From an uncultured Faecalibacterium sp. (GTDB lineage: Bacteria; Bacillota; Clostridia; Oscillospirales; Ruminococcaceae), in assembly GCA_944386015.1 (NCBI GenBank), contig CALWZK010000077.1:1-64000 (forward strand): a stretch of 64,000 bases of DNA. Reading direction: 5' to 3'. The notes below the pieces were generated by a model. That model ran no database searches. It was not told the origin of the DNA and worked only from the letters and a program-made list of their open reading frames with translations. The number at the start of each line of letters is the position of its first letter. The first letter of the stretch is position 1. The translations under genes and the position numbers were made by a program. Shown in pieces: positions 18,648 to 26,756 of this stretch.

Positions 18648-19118
18648 ATGTTTGTGTTCCTGAATCTTGTCTGCATTGCTGCCCTGGTGGGCATCGATCA
18701 GGCCATCAAGCTCTGGGCTGTCCAAAATCTGCTGCCGGTGGAATCCATGCCTTTGATTCCCCACGTGGTGGAGCTTCGGTTTGTCTACAACGAAGGAATG
18801 TCCTTCAGCCTGCTCAGCGGCAAACAGGAGTTCCTGATTGTGGCAACCAGCATCGGCATGCTGGCGATCGCCTGGTGGCTGTTCACCCACTGCCGCAACG
18901 ACCAGCTGCAGCGCTGGGCCTGGGTGCTGGTGCTGGGCGGCGGCATCGGCAACCTGATCGACCGTATCGCCGAAGGCCGCGTGGTGGACTACATCAACCT
19001 GCTGTTCATGCGGTTTGCCATCTTCAATTTTGCGGACATCTGCGTCTGCGTGGGCATGGGTCTGTGGATCCTGTCGATCATTCTGGAAGAGCGCAGGCAC
19101 CCGGAGGAAAAGAAGTAA
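18648..19118 (+). CDS. lspA: Lipoprotein signal peptidase (signal peptidase II)
   Basis: Cleaves the signal peptide of diacylglyceryl-modified prolipoproteins in the membrane. The 156-residue protein has four predicted membrane helices and the conserved boxes GNLIDRIAEGRVVDY and FNFADICV, giving the catalytic aspartate pair as D114 and D130. AGGAG is 7 bases before the ATG. It is followed after 3 bases by rluD, as in many Firmicutes. Confidence 0.96.
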   Translation: MFVFLNLVCIAALVGIDQAIKLWAVQNLLPVESMPLIPHVVELRFVYNEGMSFSLLSGKQEFLIVATSIGMLAIAWWLFTHCRNDQLQRWAWVLVLGGGIGNLIDRIAEGRVVDYINLLFMRFAIFNFADICVCVGMGLWILSIILEERRHPEEKK

Positions 19119-19121
19119 TCC

Positions 19122-20054
19122 ATGGAACAGCGTGAATTTTCGGTGGAAGCGGAGGGGGCAGGCCAGCGGATTGACCGCTTTCTGGCCGGGGAGGACACCG
19201 GGCTTTCCCGCAGCGCCCTGCAAAACCTGATTGCCGAAGGCCATGTGCTGGCCAACGGCAAACAGGCCGTGAAAAACCTCAAACTGAAAACGGGGGATAC
19301 CATCCTGCTGGAAATCCCCGACGCGGCGCCCATTGCCGCTGTGCCCCAGGATATTCCGCTGGATGTGGTGTATGAAGATTCCCATCTGCTGGTGGTGAAC
19401 AAGCCCAAGGGGATGGTGGTTCATCCGGCCCCGGGCAACCCGGACGGCACTCTGGTCAACGCCCTGCTGTGGCACTGCCGGGGCAGCCTTTCGGGGATCG
19501 GCGGCGAAATCCGGCCGGGCATTGTCCACCGCATCGACAAGGACACCAGCGGTCTGCTGGTGGTGGCCAAGGATGACGCCACCCACATCGGCCTGTCCCG
19601 CCAGATGGCGGAGCACAGCGTCGAGCGGGCCTACCAGACGGTGGTGTACGGCGGCTTCAATGAGGACGAGGGCTTTGTGGAGAGCTATCTGGGCCGCTCC
19701 AAAACCGACCGCAAAAAGATGGCCGTTTATCCCGCCGGGGAGCCCCACACCAAATACGCCTACACCGGCTGGCGGGTGCTGGAACGGCTGGGGGAGTTCA
19801 CCCTGCTGGAATGCCGCCTGAAAACAGGGCGGACCCATCAGATCCGGGTGCACATGGCATCCATCCACCATCCGGTGGCAGGGGACGCAGTCTACGGGCC
19901 CCGGAACTGCATCACCAGCCTTCACGGCCAGTGCCTGCATGCCAAAACACTGGGCTTTGTGCACCCGGCCACAGGGGAGTGGCTGTCCTTTGACAGCGAC
20001 CTGCCCGAATATTTCACCCATTTCTTGGCCTCGTTAAGGAGGGGACGGACATGA
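19122..20054 (+). CDS. rluD: Ribosomal large-subunit pseudouridine synthase, RluD family
   Basis: A 310-residue RluA-family pseudouridine synthase with an N-terminal S4 RNA-binding domain (residues 14-75) and a catalytic domain carrying HRIDKDTSG with the catalytic aspartate D139, plus the GRTHQIRVH motif near residue 240. The substrate is presumably 23S rRNA; the exact position modified cannot be read. It lies directly after lspA, the usual place for the Bacillus ylyB homologue. The stop overlaps the next gene's start as ATGA. Confidence 0.93.
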   Translation: MEQREFSVEAEGAGQRIDRFLAGEDTGLSRSALQNLIAEGHVLANGKQAVKNLKLKTGDTILLEIPDAAPIAAVPQDIPLDVVYEDSHLLVVNKPKGMVVHPAPGNPDGTLVNALLWHCRGSLSGIGGEIRPGIVHRIDKDTSGLLVVAKDDATHIGLSRQMAEHSVERAYQTVVYGGFNEDEGFVESYLGRSKTDRKKMAVYPAGEPHTKYAYTGWRVLERLGEFTLLECRLKTGRTHQIRVHMASIHHPVAGDAVYGPRNCITSLHGQCLHAKTLGFVHPATGEWLSFDSDLPEYFTHFLASLRRGRT

Positions 20055-20884
20055 AGCAGTCGCTGGAATCCACGCTGGTTCTCTGCGATCTGGACGCATT
20101 GATGCTGGGAGCCGACGGCAACCTGACCCAGGTGCTGCGGGACGTTTTGCAGCTGTTCATGGCCCGGGGCGGCCAGCTGACCGTCTTCTCCCAAAAGACC
20201 CCCAAGGCGGTCCGCGCTATCCTGGGCAGCATCTCGCTGGCGGCGCCCGCCCTGCTGTGCGGCGGCACCTTGGTTTACAGCTTCTCGGCCGGCACCGGGC
20301 AGGCCATGGGCAGCTTTGCAGCTCTGGGAGATGATTTTCTCACCAAGCTGCCCTCAGCGCCGGGGATTGGGGTTGCCCTCCAGATGAAGGACGGCGCCAC
20401 CCGGGTGCTTCGGATGAACCACGCCCTGGACCGGCACCTGCGCCACGAGTGGACCCCCTATCTGCTCACCAAAACCGAAGGGGTTTCCAGCGCCGATGTG
20501 CTGCGGGTGCTCCTGTATCAGGACGCCAAAACCATCCCGGCTCTCCAGACCTTTGAGAAGGCGCTGGAAGAAACCGGCGCCCCCCTCCGGCAGGAGCGGC
20601 TTGCCATCGACTGCCTGGCCCTGACCCCCGATGCCATGAACATGGGGGCCGCCTTCAGCGCTGTCTGTGCCTCCGCCATGTGTTCCCCTGAGAACATAGC
20701 GGTTTTGGCCGGCAGCGTTCAGATGGTGGAATTGATGCGCCTGGCCGGCCAGAGCGCTGCTGCCTTTGATGCGCCGGCCGAGGTCCGGCTGGCGGCAGGG
20801 CAGGTGACCTATTGCCGCGCTTCCGAAGGAGCCGCGGCAGAGTATCTGTATCAGCTGGTGCGGAACAGCGAGGGCGAGAAGTAA
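20051..20884 (+). CDS. Degenerate HAD-superfamily (Cof-like) protein
   Basis: The 277-residue protein has the length and overall layout of Cof-type HAD phosphatases, but its motifs are eroded. Motif I reads LCDLDALML (D13 and D15 kept, the usual GT after the second Asp lost), motif II is FSQKT, and the motif IV GDxxND region is replaced by LAGSVQMVELM near residue 228. Without the motif IV acidic residues metal binding and phosphatase turnover are doubtful. It begins with an ATGA overlap with rluD, so it is translationally coupled and probably still expressed. It could be an inactive regulatory paralogue. Family call is moderate and function unassigned. Confidence 0.6.
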   Translation: MKQSLESTLVLCDLDALMLGADGNLTQVLRDVLQLFMARGGQLTVFSQKTPKAVRAILGSISLAAPALLCGGTLVYSFSAGTGQAMGSFAALGDDFLTKLPSAPGIGVALQMKDGATRVLRMNHALDRHLRHEWTPYLLTKTEGVSSADVLRVLLYQDAKTIPALQTFEKALEETGAPLRQERLAIDCLALTPDAMNMGAAFSAVCASAMCSPENIAVLAGSVQMVELMRLAGQSAAAFDAPAEVRLAAGQVTYCRASEGAAAEYLYQLVRNSEGEK

Positions 20885-20897
20885 AATTCCTGTAAAA

Positions 20898-20933
20898 AGT
20901 TCTCCGTACCAGGTGCGGAGGGCTTTCTTTTTT
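20898..20933 (+). terminator. Terminator after the HAD-like gene
   Basis: A 9-bp stem with two G-U pairs (20898-20906 with 20916-20924, loop 20907-20915) is followed by TTCTTTTTT. Confidence 0.88.
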
Positions 20934-20950
20934 GCGGAGGATACAGTACA

Positions 20951-21304
20951 ATGAGAAGGAAGCCTGTCACAAGACAGGAAATGATCTTCCTGGCGGTATC
21001 GGTTGCGGTGTCAGTTCTGCTGATGGTGCTGGCCTATCTGTTCACGGCGCCGCTGATCCCCATGCAGACGGTGGGGAGCACCGGTTCCACGGCAACTTTG
21101 CTGGATGCTGCGCGGGTGGATTTAAACACAGCCGGGCTGGAAGCGCTCTGCACACTGCCCGGCATCGGGGAAAAGAAGGCCCAGGCCATCATTGATGACC
21201 GGCGGGCCAACGGTCCATACCGGCAGCTGGAAGATGTGACGCGGGTAAGCGGTATTACTCAGAACACCATTGCCAACTGGGCCGATCTGGCCTATGTGAG
21301 CTGA
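20951..21304 (+). CDS. ComEA-like helix-hairpin-helix membrane protein
   Basis: A 117-residue protein with one N-terminal membrane helix (about residues 12-33), a short spacer, and a ComEA-type DNA-binding domain with tandem helix-hairpin-helix motifs (VDLNTAGLEALCTLPGIGEK and VSGITQNTIA). ComEA binds DNA outside the membrane during natural transformation. The SLBB domain found in Bacillus ComEA is absent, and comEB/comEC are not adjacent, so competence function is only possible. GGAGG lies 10 bases before the ATG. Confidence 0.82.
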   Translation: MRRKPVTRQEMIFLAVSVAVSVLLMVLAYLFTAPLIPMQTVGSTGSTATLLDAARVDLNTAGLEALCTLPGIGEKKAQAIIDDRRANGPYRQLEDVTRVSGITQNTIANWADLAYVS

Positions 21305-21333
21305 CCGAACGGACAGAAGGGGAAATGAGGACT

Positions 21334-23679
21334 ATGAAGGAAGAAAGCATTTTTATCAACCGGGAGCTGAGCTGGCTGGATTTTAACCAGCGAGTCCTGG
21401 TGCTGGGCAAGGACAAAAACGTCCCTCTGGCGGAACAGCTGAAGTTCCTGGCCATCTACGGGTCCAACCTGGACGAATTCTTTATGGTGCGGGTGGGCTC
21501 CCTGCAGGAGCGCGCCAACCTCAAGGGCAAAAAGGAAAAGCCCGAGAACAAGACCAACATGACCCCCGAGGAGCAGCTGAACGCCATCATGCCCAAGACG
21601 GCCGAGCTGCAGATGGACTGCGACAAGTACTATCACAAGGCCCTGGAGGCGCTGGCCGAGCACGGCTACCGGAAAATCAATTTTGACAAGATCTCCAAAG
21701 AGGACGAGCGGTTCTGGAAGAAATATTTCCAGAGCGAGCTGTTCCCGATTCTGAGCCCGCAGATTGTGGATAACCGCCATCCCTTCCCGTTCCTGCGCAA
21801 CAAGGAAATCTACCTGGGCGTCCTGCTGAAGGACAAGAAGGAAGGGGACATGAGCCTGGGCATCATCCCCATCTCCAGCCAGATGGAGCGCCTGTGCTTC
21901 CTCAAGCGGGACGGCGAGACCCAGTTTGCCCTCACCGAGGAGATGGTCTACCACTATGTCAGCATGGTGTTTGCCAAGGAGACCATCCTGGAGAAGTGCC
22001 TGTTCCGGGTCACCCGGAACGCCGACATCGACGTCAAAGAAGGCATGATGGATCACGACATCGACTATCGTGAGATCATGACCGAGCTGCTCAAGCGCCG
22101 CCGCAAGCTGGCAGCCGTCCGGCTGCAGGTCACCCCGGCGCCGGCCCCCGAGATCACCAAGATGCTCTGCGCCCGGCTGGAGCTGAACCATCGGCGGGTC
22201 TTCGAGCAGAAGAGCCCCCTGGATCTGAGCTTCTTCTACAAGCTGGACACCCGCATTGAGAACGACGGCCACGCTGAGCTGTTCTATTCGCCGGCCCGGC
22301 CCATGATGCCGCCCCTCAACTACAGCCTCACCAATGAGGTCCAGAAGCACGACGTCCTGCTGTACTATCCGTACCAGTCCATCCGGCCCTTCATCACCAT
22401 GCTGAAGAAGGCTGCCCGGGACCCGGAGGTCATCTCCATCAAGATGACCCTGTACCGTCTGGCCCGGGAATCCCAGATTGTGCAGGCCCTGGTGGATGCC
22501 GCCGAAAACGGCAAGGAAGTGGTGGCTCTGGTGGAGCTGCGGGCCCGCTTCGACGAGCAGAACAACATCGACTGGTCCAAGCAGCTGGAAGAAGCCGGCT
22601 GTACCGTGGTCTACGGCTTTGAGGACTACAAGGTCCATTCCAAGCTGACCTTGATCACCCGCAAGAATGCAGAGGGCTATTCCTACATCACCCAGATCGG
22701 CACCGGCAACTACAACGAGAAAACCAGTGAACTGTACACCGACCTGTCCTTCATCACCGCTGATCCCGATATCGGCGCAGAGGCAGCAGGCGTGTTCCAG
22801 AACCTGGCCGTCCAGAAGCTGACCGAGGAGACCGATCAGATGCTGGTGGCGCCGCTGCGGTTCAAGAGCGTCCTGCTGGACGAGATGGACCGGATTATTG
22901 AGGCCGCACGGCTGGGCCGTCCCGCTTCCATGATCCTGAAGAACAACTCCATCAGCGACCGTGACATCATCCTGAAGCTGGAAGAGGCCAGCTGCGCCGG
23001 CGTCCGGATTGACATGATTGTCCGCGGCATCTGCTGTGTCCGGGCAGGCGTTCCCGGCAAGACCGAGAACCTGCACATCCGCAGCATTGTGGGCCGCTAT
23101 CTGGAGCACGCCCGGATTTACAGCTTCTTCGATGGCCGCGAAACCCGGATTTACATCGCGTCGGGCGACTTCCTAACCCGGAACACCGAGTGCCGGGTGG
23201 AGGTCGGCGTCCGGATCAACGATCCGGTGCTGGTCCAGAAGCTGACCAACATCCTGGAGATGCAGCTGGCCGACAATGTGAACGCCCGGGAGATGCAGCC
23301 TGACGGCAGCTACCAGAAGGTCAAGCACGCCCCCGGCGAACCCCTGATCAACAGCCAGATGGGGATGTATGAGCTGCTGAAAGATGACTGGACCGGCGGC
23401 CGGCCTGCCGCCGCTGATGCCGCACAGGCTGCAGAGCATGTGCCTGTCCAGGCAAAAGTGGTGGTGCGTCCCGCTGCACCCGCTGCACCTGCTGTGCCGG
23501 CTGCTCCTGCAGCTCCGGCGGCCAAACCGGCACCGCAGCCTGCCCCCGCAGCGGAGCCCAAGCCCGCTGAAACCGTGGAGGCTCCCAAACCCGCCGAGAC
23601 GGTGGTGGTTGTGAAAGAGCAGCCCCAGGGAGGCCTCTTCTCCCGGCTGCGGAGAGCCCTCTTCGGCGGCAGAAATTAA
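21334..23679 (+). CDS. ppk1: Polyphosphate kinase 1 with extended C-terminal tail
   Basis: PPK1 makes and degrades inorganic polyphosphate from ATP. The core (about residues 1-688) has the N, head and two phospholipase-D-like catalytic domains; the phosphorylated active-site histidine is H435 (YKVHSKLTL) and the second catalytic histidine is H592 (YLEHARIYSF), numbering that coincides with Escherichia coli PPK. After residue 690 there is an extra tail of about 90 residues: an alanine/proline-rich repeat followed by a short basic amphipathic helix, GLFSRLRRALFGGRN, at the very end. The ATG at 21334 (AAGGGG upstream) is preferred over 21325, which is too close to the ribosome site. It follows the ComEA-like gene. 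Confidence 0.95.
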   Translation: MKEESIFINRELSWLDFNQRVLVLGKDKNVPLAEQLKFLAIYGSNLDEFFMVRVGSLQERANLKGKKEKPENKTNMTPEEQLNAIMPKTAELQMDCDKYYHKALEALAEHGYRKINFDKISKEDERFWKKYFQSELFPILSPQIVDNRHPFPFLRNKEIYLGVLLKDKKEGDMSLGIIPISSQMERLCFLKRDGETQFALTEEMVYHYVSMVFAKETILEKCLFRVTRNADIDVKEGMMDHDIDYREIMTELLKRRRKLAAVRLQVTPAPAPEITKMLCARLELNHRRVFEQKSPLDLSFFYKLDTRIENDGHAELFYSPARPMMPPLNYSLTNEVQKHDVLLYYPYQSIRPFITMLKKAARDPEVISIKMTLYRLARESQIVQALVDAAENGKEVVALVELRARFDEQNNIDWSKQLEEAGCTVVYGFEDYKVHSKLTLITRKNAEGYSYITQIGTGNYNEKTSELYTDLSFITADPDIGAEAAGVFQNLAVQKLTEETDQMLVAPLRFKSVLLDEMDRIIEAARLGRPASMILKNNSISDRDIILKLEEASCAGVRIDMIVRGICCVRAGVPGKTENLHIRSIVGRYLEHARIYSFFDGRETRIYIASGDFLTRNTECRVEVGVRINDPVLVQKLTNILEMQLADNVNAREMQPDGSYQKVKHAPGEPLINSQMGMYELLKDDWTGGRPAAADAAQAAEHVPVQAKVVVRPAAPAAPAVPAAPAAPAAKPAPQPAPAAEPKPAETVEAPKPAETVVVVKEQPQGGLFSRLRRALFGGRN

Positions 23680-23709
23680 AACATCTGTGATGGCCCCGCT
23701 GCCACCCCG

Positions 23710-23717
23710 CATACAAT
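23710..23717 (+). promoter_or_regulatory. SigE-like -10 element before the spoIVFA/B pair
   Basis: CATACAAT (23710-23717) matches the Bacillus SigE -10 consensus CATACAnT completely and lies 26 bases before the GTG start of the M23 gene. No convincing SigE -35 element was seen. In Bacillus spoIVFAB is a SigE operon, which makes the match meaningful, but one 8-base motif is limited evidence. Confidence 0.45.
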
Positions 23718-23743
23718 AGCCTCAGGGAAAAGGGGGCGTTGAT

Positions 23744-24355
23744 GTGCAGGCAAGGCGGATCCATCGCAGCAGAACCATTTCATTTTCAAGGACAGCCCGT
23801 CCAAAGGCCGTCAGGCAAAAAACGCTCCGCCTGGCGGTTCTTTTGTGCGGGCTGCTCTTGTGCCTTGGAGCCGCCATGATCCTGCGGGCCTGCGCCCAGC
23901 AGGCGGCCCCTGCGGGATGCAGCCTGCAGGGCAAGAGCCCCGACACCGCCTTTGTCTTTCCGCTGGGGACAAGCAGCTGGCGCCTGTCCTCGGGCTACGG
24001 CTGGCGGGCAGATCCCCTGGACGAGGACCAGGAGGATTTTCACCGAGGTGTGGACCTGGCCTGCGGGGAAGGGACCCCGGTGCTGGCTGCCATGGACGGC
24101 GTGGTCTTTGCTGCCGGACGCAGCGCCAGCTATGGCAATTACATCCGGCTGGCCCACGCCGACGGCGTCGAAACCCTCTATGCCCATCTCCAGTATCTCT
24201 ACGCCCGCCCCGGTCAGGTGGTGAAGGCAGGGGAGGTGCTGGGGACGGCCGGCCAGACCGGCAGGGCCACCGGGCCCCATCTGCATTTTGAGCTTCTGTA
24301 CCGGGCCACCCGCTATGATCCTTCCGATCTGCTGGGGCTGGAGGGCGAGGGCTGA
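23744..24355 (+). CDS. spoIVFA: SpoIVFA-like M23 (LytM) membrane protein
   Basis: A 203-residue protein with a basic cytoplasmic start, one membrane helix (about 28-48) and an external M23/LytM domain. The zinc and catalytic residues of active M23 peptidases are present: H100 and D104 (FHRGVD), H148 (LYAHL) and H179-x-H181 (GPHLHFEL). Gene order, directly before an M50 protease and then the TIGR03960 radical SAM gene, is that of spoIVFA-spoIVFB in clostridia. In Bacillus SpoIVFA holds SpoIVFB inactive and is cleaved by SpoIVB, itself encoded at 44484. The GTG start follows AGGGGG at 7 bases. A real cell-wall hydrolase is an alternative role, since the active-site residues are intact. Confidence 0.75.
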   Translation: MQARRIHRSRTISFSRTARPKAVRQKTLRLAVLLCGLLLCLGAAMILRACAQQAAPAGCSLQGKSPDTAFVFPLGTSSWRLSSGYGWRADPLDEDQEDFHRGVDLACGEGTPVLAAMDGVVFAAGRSASYGNYIRLAHADGVETLYAHLQYLYARPGQVVKAGEVLGTAGQTGRATGPHLHFELLYRATRYDPSDLLGLEGEG

Positions 24356-24837
24356 TGCGGGGCGGCCTGTTTCCGCGCCAGGTCCAGGTGGGACCGGTGG
24401 TCTTCCGGGACCCCTTTTTCACCTGCAGCCTGCTGTACCTGCTGCTCTATTTTGACAGCAGCCAGTTTCTCCGGATCGGCCTGCTGGCGGCCTTCCTGCA
24501 TGAGTGGGGCCATATCCTGGTATTTCTGGCGCTGTTCCGCCGGGTGCCGGTGATCGAAGTGACCATGACCGGATTCTGCATGCAGACCCGGGGGTATGTT
24601 CTTTCCCGCTGGCAGAAATTCTGGCTGGCTGCTGCCGGCCCCGCCGTCAATGCCCTGCTGGCCGCAGTGTGGTATCTGCGGCTGAGCCTGCGGTTCACGG
24701 TGTGGGACGCCGCATTTCTGGCAGCCAATCTCCTGACCGGCGGCTTCAACCTGCTGCCCGTTCCGCCGCTGGACGGCGCACAGATGCTGGCAGCCCTGCT
24801 GCAGAAAAATGAGAAATTGCAATCTGCCCCGAAATAG
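24355..24837 (+). CDS. spoIVFB: SpoIVFB-like M50 intramembrane metalloprotease
   Basis: A 160-residue polytopic membrane protein with the zinc motif HEWGH (H49, E50, H53) in one helix and the second metal motif NLLPVPPLDG with N132 and D140 in another, the site-2-protease arrangement. In Bacillus SpoIVFB cuts pro-SigK in the mother cell. It is shorter than Bacillus SpoIVFB and lacks the C-terminal CBS domain, so it is a minimal catalytic core. The ATG overlaps the TGA of the M23 gene by one base, so the two are translationally coupled. Another M50 substrate cannot be excluded. Confidence 0.8.
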   Translation: MRGGLFPRQVQVGPVVFRDPFFTCSLLYLLLYFDSSQFLRIGLLAAFLHEWGHILVFLALFRRVPVIEVTMTGFCMQTRGYVLSRWQKFWLAAAGPAVNALLAAVWYLRLSLRFTVWDAAFLAANLLTGGFNLLPVPPLDGAQMLAALLQKNEKLQSAPK

Positions 24838-24845
24838 GGTACAAT
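24817..24845 (+). promoter_or_regulatory. Promoter of the radical SAM gene
   Basis: TTGCAA (24817-24822), 17-bp spacer, TACAAT (24840-24845). The -35 lies inside the end of the spoIVFB-like gene, so the housekeeping genes downstream have their own vegetative promoter. Confidence 0.7.
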
Positions 24846-24899
24846 AAAAGAACTGATGAAATAAAAACGGGACCAAGATCCCGACTGTGGAGGAACCCG

Positions 24900-26756
24900 A
24901 TGTTTGACCCAAAGCTGAAAGAAGCGCTGAGCCATGTGCAGAAACCGGGCCGGTATACCGGCGGCGAGCCGGGCAGCATCTATAAAGATAAGGACAAGGT
25001 GGATGTCCGCTTTGCCTTCTGTTTCCCTGACACCTATGAGGTGGGGATGTCGTTCCTGGGGGAAAAGATCCTCTATGAGCTGCTCAACCAGCACGAGAAC
25101 TGGTGGTGTGAGCGGGCCTTTATGCCCTGGCTGGATATGAAAGCCGAGATGGAGAAGCTGGGCCTGCCCCTGTACACCCTGGAGAGCAAAGACCCCCTCA
25201 CGGCCTTTGATGCCGTGGGCTTTACCCTTCAGTATGAGCTGTCCTATACCAACATTCTGGCCATGCTGGATCTGGCGGGCATCCCGCTGTATGCCGCAGA
25301 CCGGGATGAGCGCTGGCCTCTGATTGTGGCCGGCGGCCCCTGCACCTGCAACTCGGAGCCCCTGGCCGCCTTTTTCGACGTAATCCAGCTGGGCGAGGGC
25401 GAGCGCCAGCTGCCCGCCATCTGCGCCGCCATCGAGCAGGGGAAGAAGGAGGGCATTTCCAAAAAGGAACTGCTGCTCCGGATCGCCAAGATTCCCGGCG
25501 TCTATATCCCTGCCTTCTATGATGTGACCTACCATGAGGACGGCCGTGTCAAGGCCATCACCCCCAACGAGCCGGGCATCCCCGCCGTGGTGACCAAGGC
25601 CATCATCCGGGATATGAACGACTTTGCCCCTCCCACCAACTTTGTGGTGCCCATGGTGGGTGCCATCCAGGACCGGGCCAGCATTGAAGTACTGCGGGGC
25701 TGTGTCCGGGGCTGCCGGTTCTGCCAGGCCGGTTTCCTTTACCGGCCCATGCGCCAGCGGGATGCCTCTCTGCTGAACAAGGCCGCCCAGGATCTGTGCG
25801 CCAACACCGGCTATGAGGAGCTGAGCTTGTCCAGCCTGTCCACCTCGGACCACAGCCAGCTGGAAGAGCTGCTGGACGATCTGAACAGCTGGGCCCCCCA
25901 GGAGCATGTCAGCCTGTCCCTGCCTTCTCTGCGGATGGACAACTTCTCCGAGAGCCTGATCGAAAAGACCACCCGCGTCCGCAAGAGCGGCCTGACCTTC
26001 GCGGCTGAGGCCGGCACCCAGCGTCTGCGGGACGTCATCAACAAAAACGTCACCTGGGACGAAATCGAAAAGACCTGCCGCATTGCCTTTGAGGCGGGGT
26101 ATACCTCGGTCAAGCTCTACTTTATGATGGGCCTGCCCACCGAGACCATGGCCGATATTGAGGGCATTGCCGACACCGCCCAGAAGGTGGTGGACCTCTA
26201 CTACAGCATGGACCACGCCAAGGGCAAGGGGGTGCAGGTAACCATCAGCTGCGCCTGCTTTGTGCCCAAGCCCCATACGCCTTTCCAGTTTGTCCCCATG
26301 GATACCGCCGAAACCCTGCAGGCCAAACAGAAGCACCTGCTGGAGAGCGTCCACAGCCGGAAGATCAAGGTCAACTACCACGACAGCAAGACCAGCTTCC
26401 TGGAGGGCGTCTTCGCCAAAGGCGACCGCCGTCTGGCCCCGGCCCTGGTGGAGGCCTACCGCCGTGGCTGCTACTTTGACGGCTGGGAGGAGTGCTTCCA
26501 GTACGACACCTGGATGAAGGTGTTCGAGGATCTGGGCATCGATCCCCACTTCTACTGCAACCGTGCCATTGGTCTGGATGAGGTGACCCCCTGGTCTCAC
26601 ATGGACTACGGCGTCACCCACGAATATCTGGTGCGGGAATACAAGAAGGCTCTGGCAGCCCAGACCACGCAGCCCTGCAACCGCGCCTGCGGCGGCTGCG
26701 GCGCAAATCATCTGTTGGGAGGTCCCTGCTTTGATTACAGTAAGAATTTGGTTTGA
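24900..26756 (+). CDS. TIGR03960-type B12-binding-like radical SAM protein
   Basis: A 618-residue protein with an N-terminal B12-binding-like region (about 30-190) and a radical SAM domain with cluster cysteines C268, C272 and C275 (RGCVRGCRFC). A cysteine/glycine-rich C terminus (CGGCGANHLLGG) is typical of the family. The reaction is unknown. The family is nearly always followed, as here, by the TIGR03936/DUF2344 protein, and the genes overlap by 26 bases. In many clostridia the pair precedes rng and rplU; here it precedes rplS instead. A GGAGG site lies 8 bases before the ATG. Confidence 0.9.
   Translation: MFDPKLKEALSHVQKPGRYTGGEPGSIYKDKDKVDVRFAFCFPDTYEVGMSFLGEKILYELLNQHENWWCERAFMPWLDMKAEMEKLGLPLYTLESKDPLTAFDAVGFTLQYELSYTNILAMLDLAGIPLYAADRDERWPLIVAGGPCTCNSEPLAAFFDVIQLGEGERQLPAICAAIEQGKKEGISKKELLLRIAKIPGVYIPAFYDVTYHEDGRVKAITPNEPGIPAVVTKAIIRDMNDFAPPTNFVVPMVGAIQDRASIEVLRGCVRGCRFCQAGFLYRPMRQRDASLLNKAAQDLCANTGYEELSLSSLSTSDHSQLEELLDDLNSWAPQEHVSLSLPSLRMDNFSESLIEKTTRVRKSGLTFAAEAGTQRLRDVINKNVTWDEIEKTCRIAFEAGYTSVKLYFMMGLPTETMADIEGIADTAQKVVDLYYSMDHAKGKGVQVTISCACFVPKPHTPFQFVPMDTAETLQAKQKHLLESVHSRKIKVNYHDSKTSFLEGVFAKGDRRLAPALVEAYRRGCYFDGWEECFQYDTWMKVFEDLGIDPHFYCNRAIGLDEVTPWSHMDYGVTHEYLVREYKKALAAQTTQPCNRACGGCGANHLLGGPCFDYSKNLV

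Noticed and set aside
23461..23600. Tandem DNA repeat in the ppk1 tail
   Set aside because: The pattern is low-complexity Ala/Pro coding sequence without a regular repeat unit, not a true satellite.
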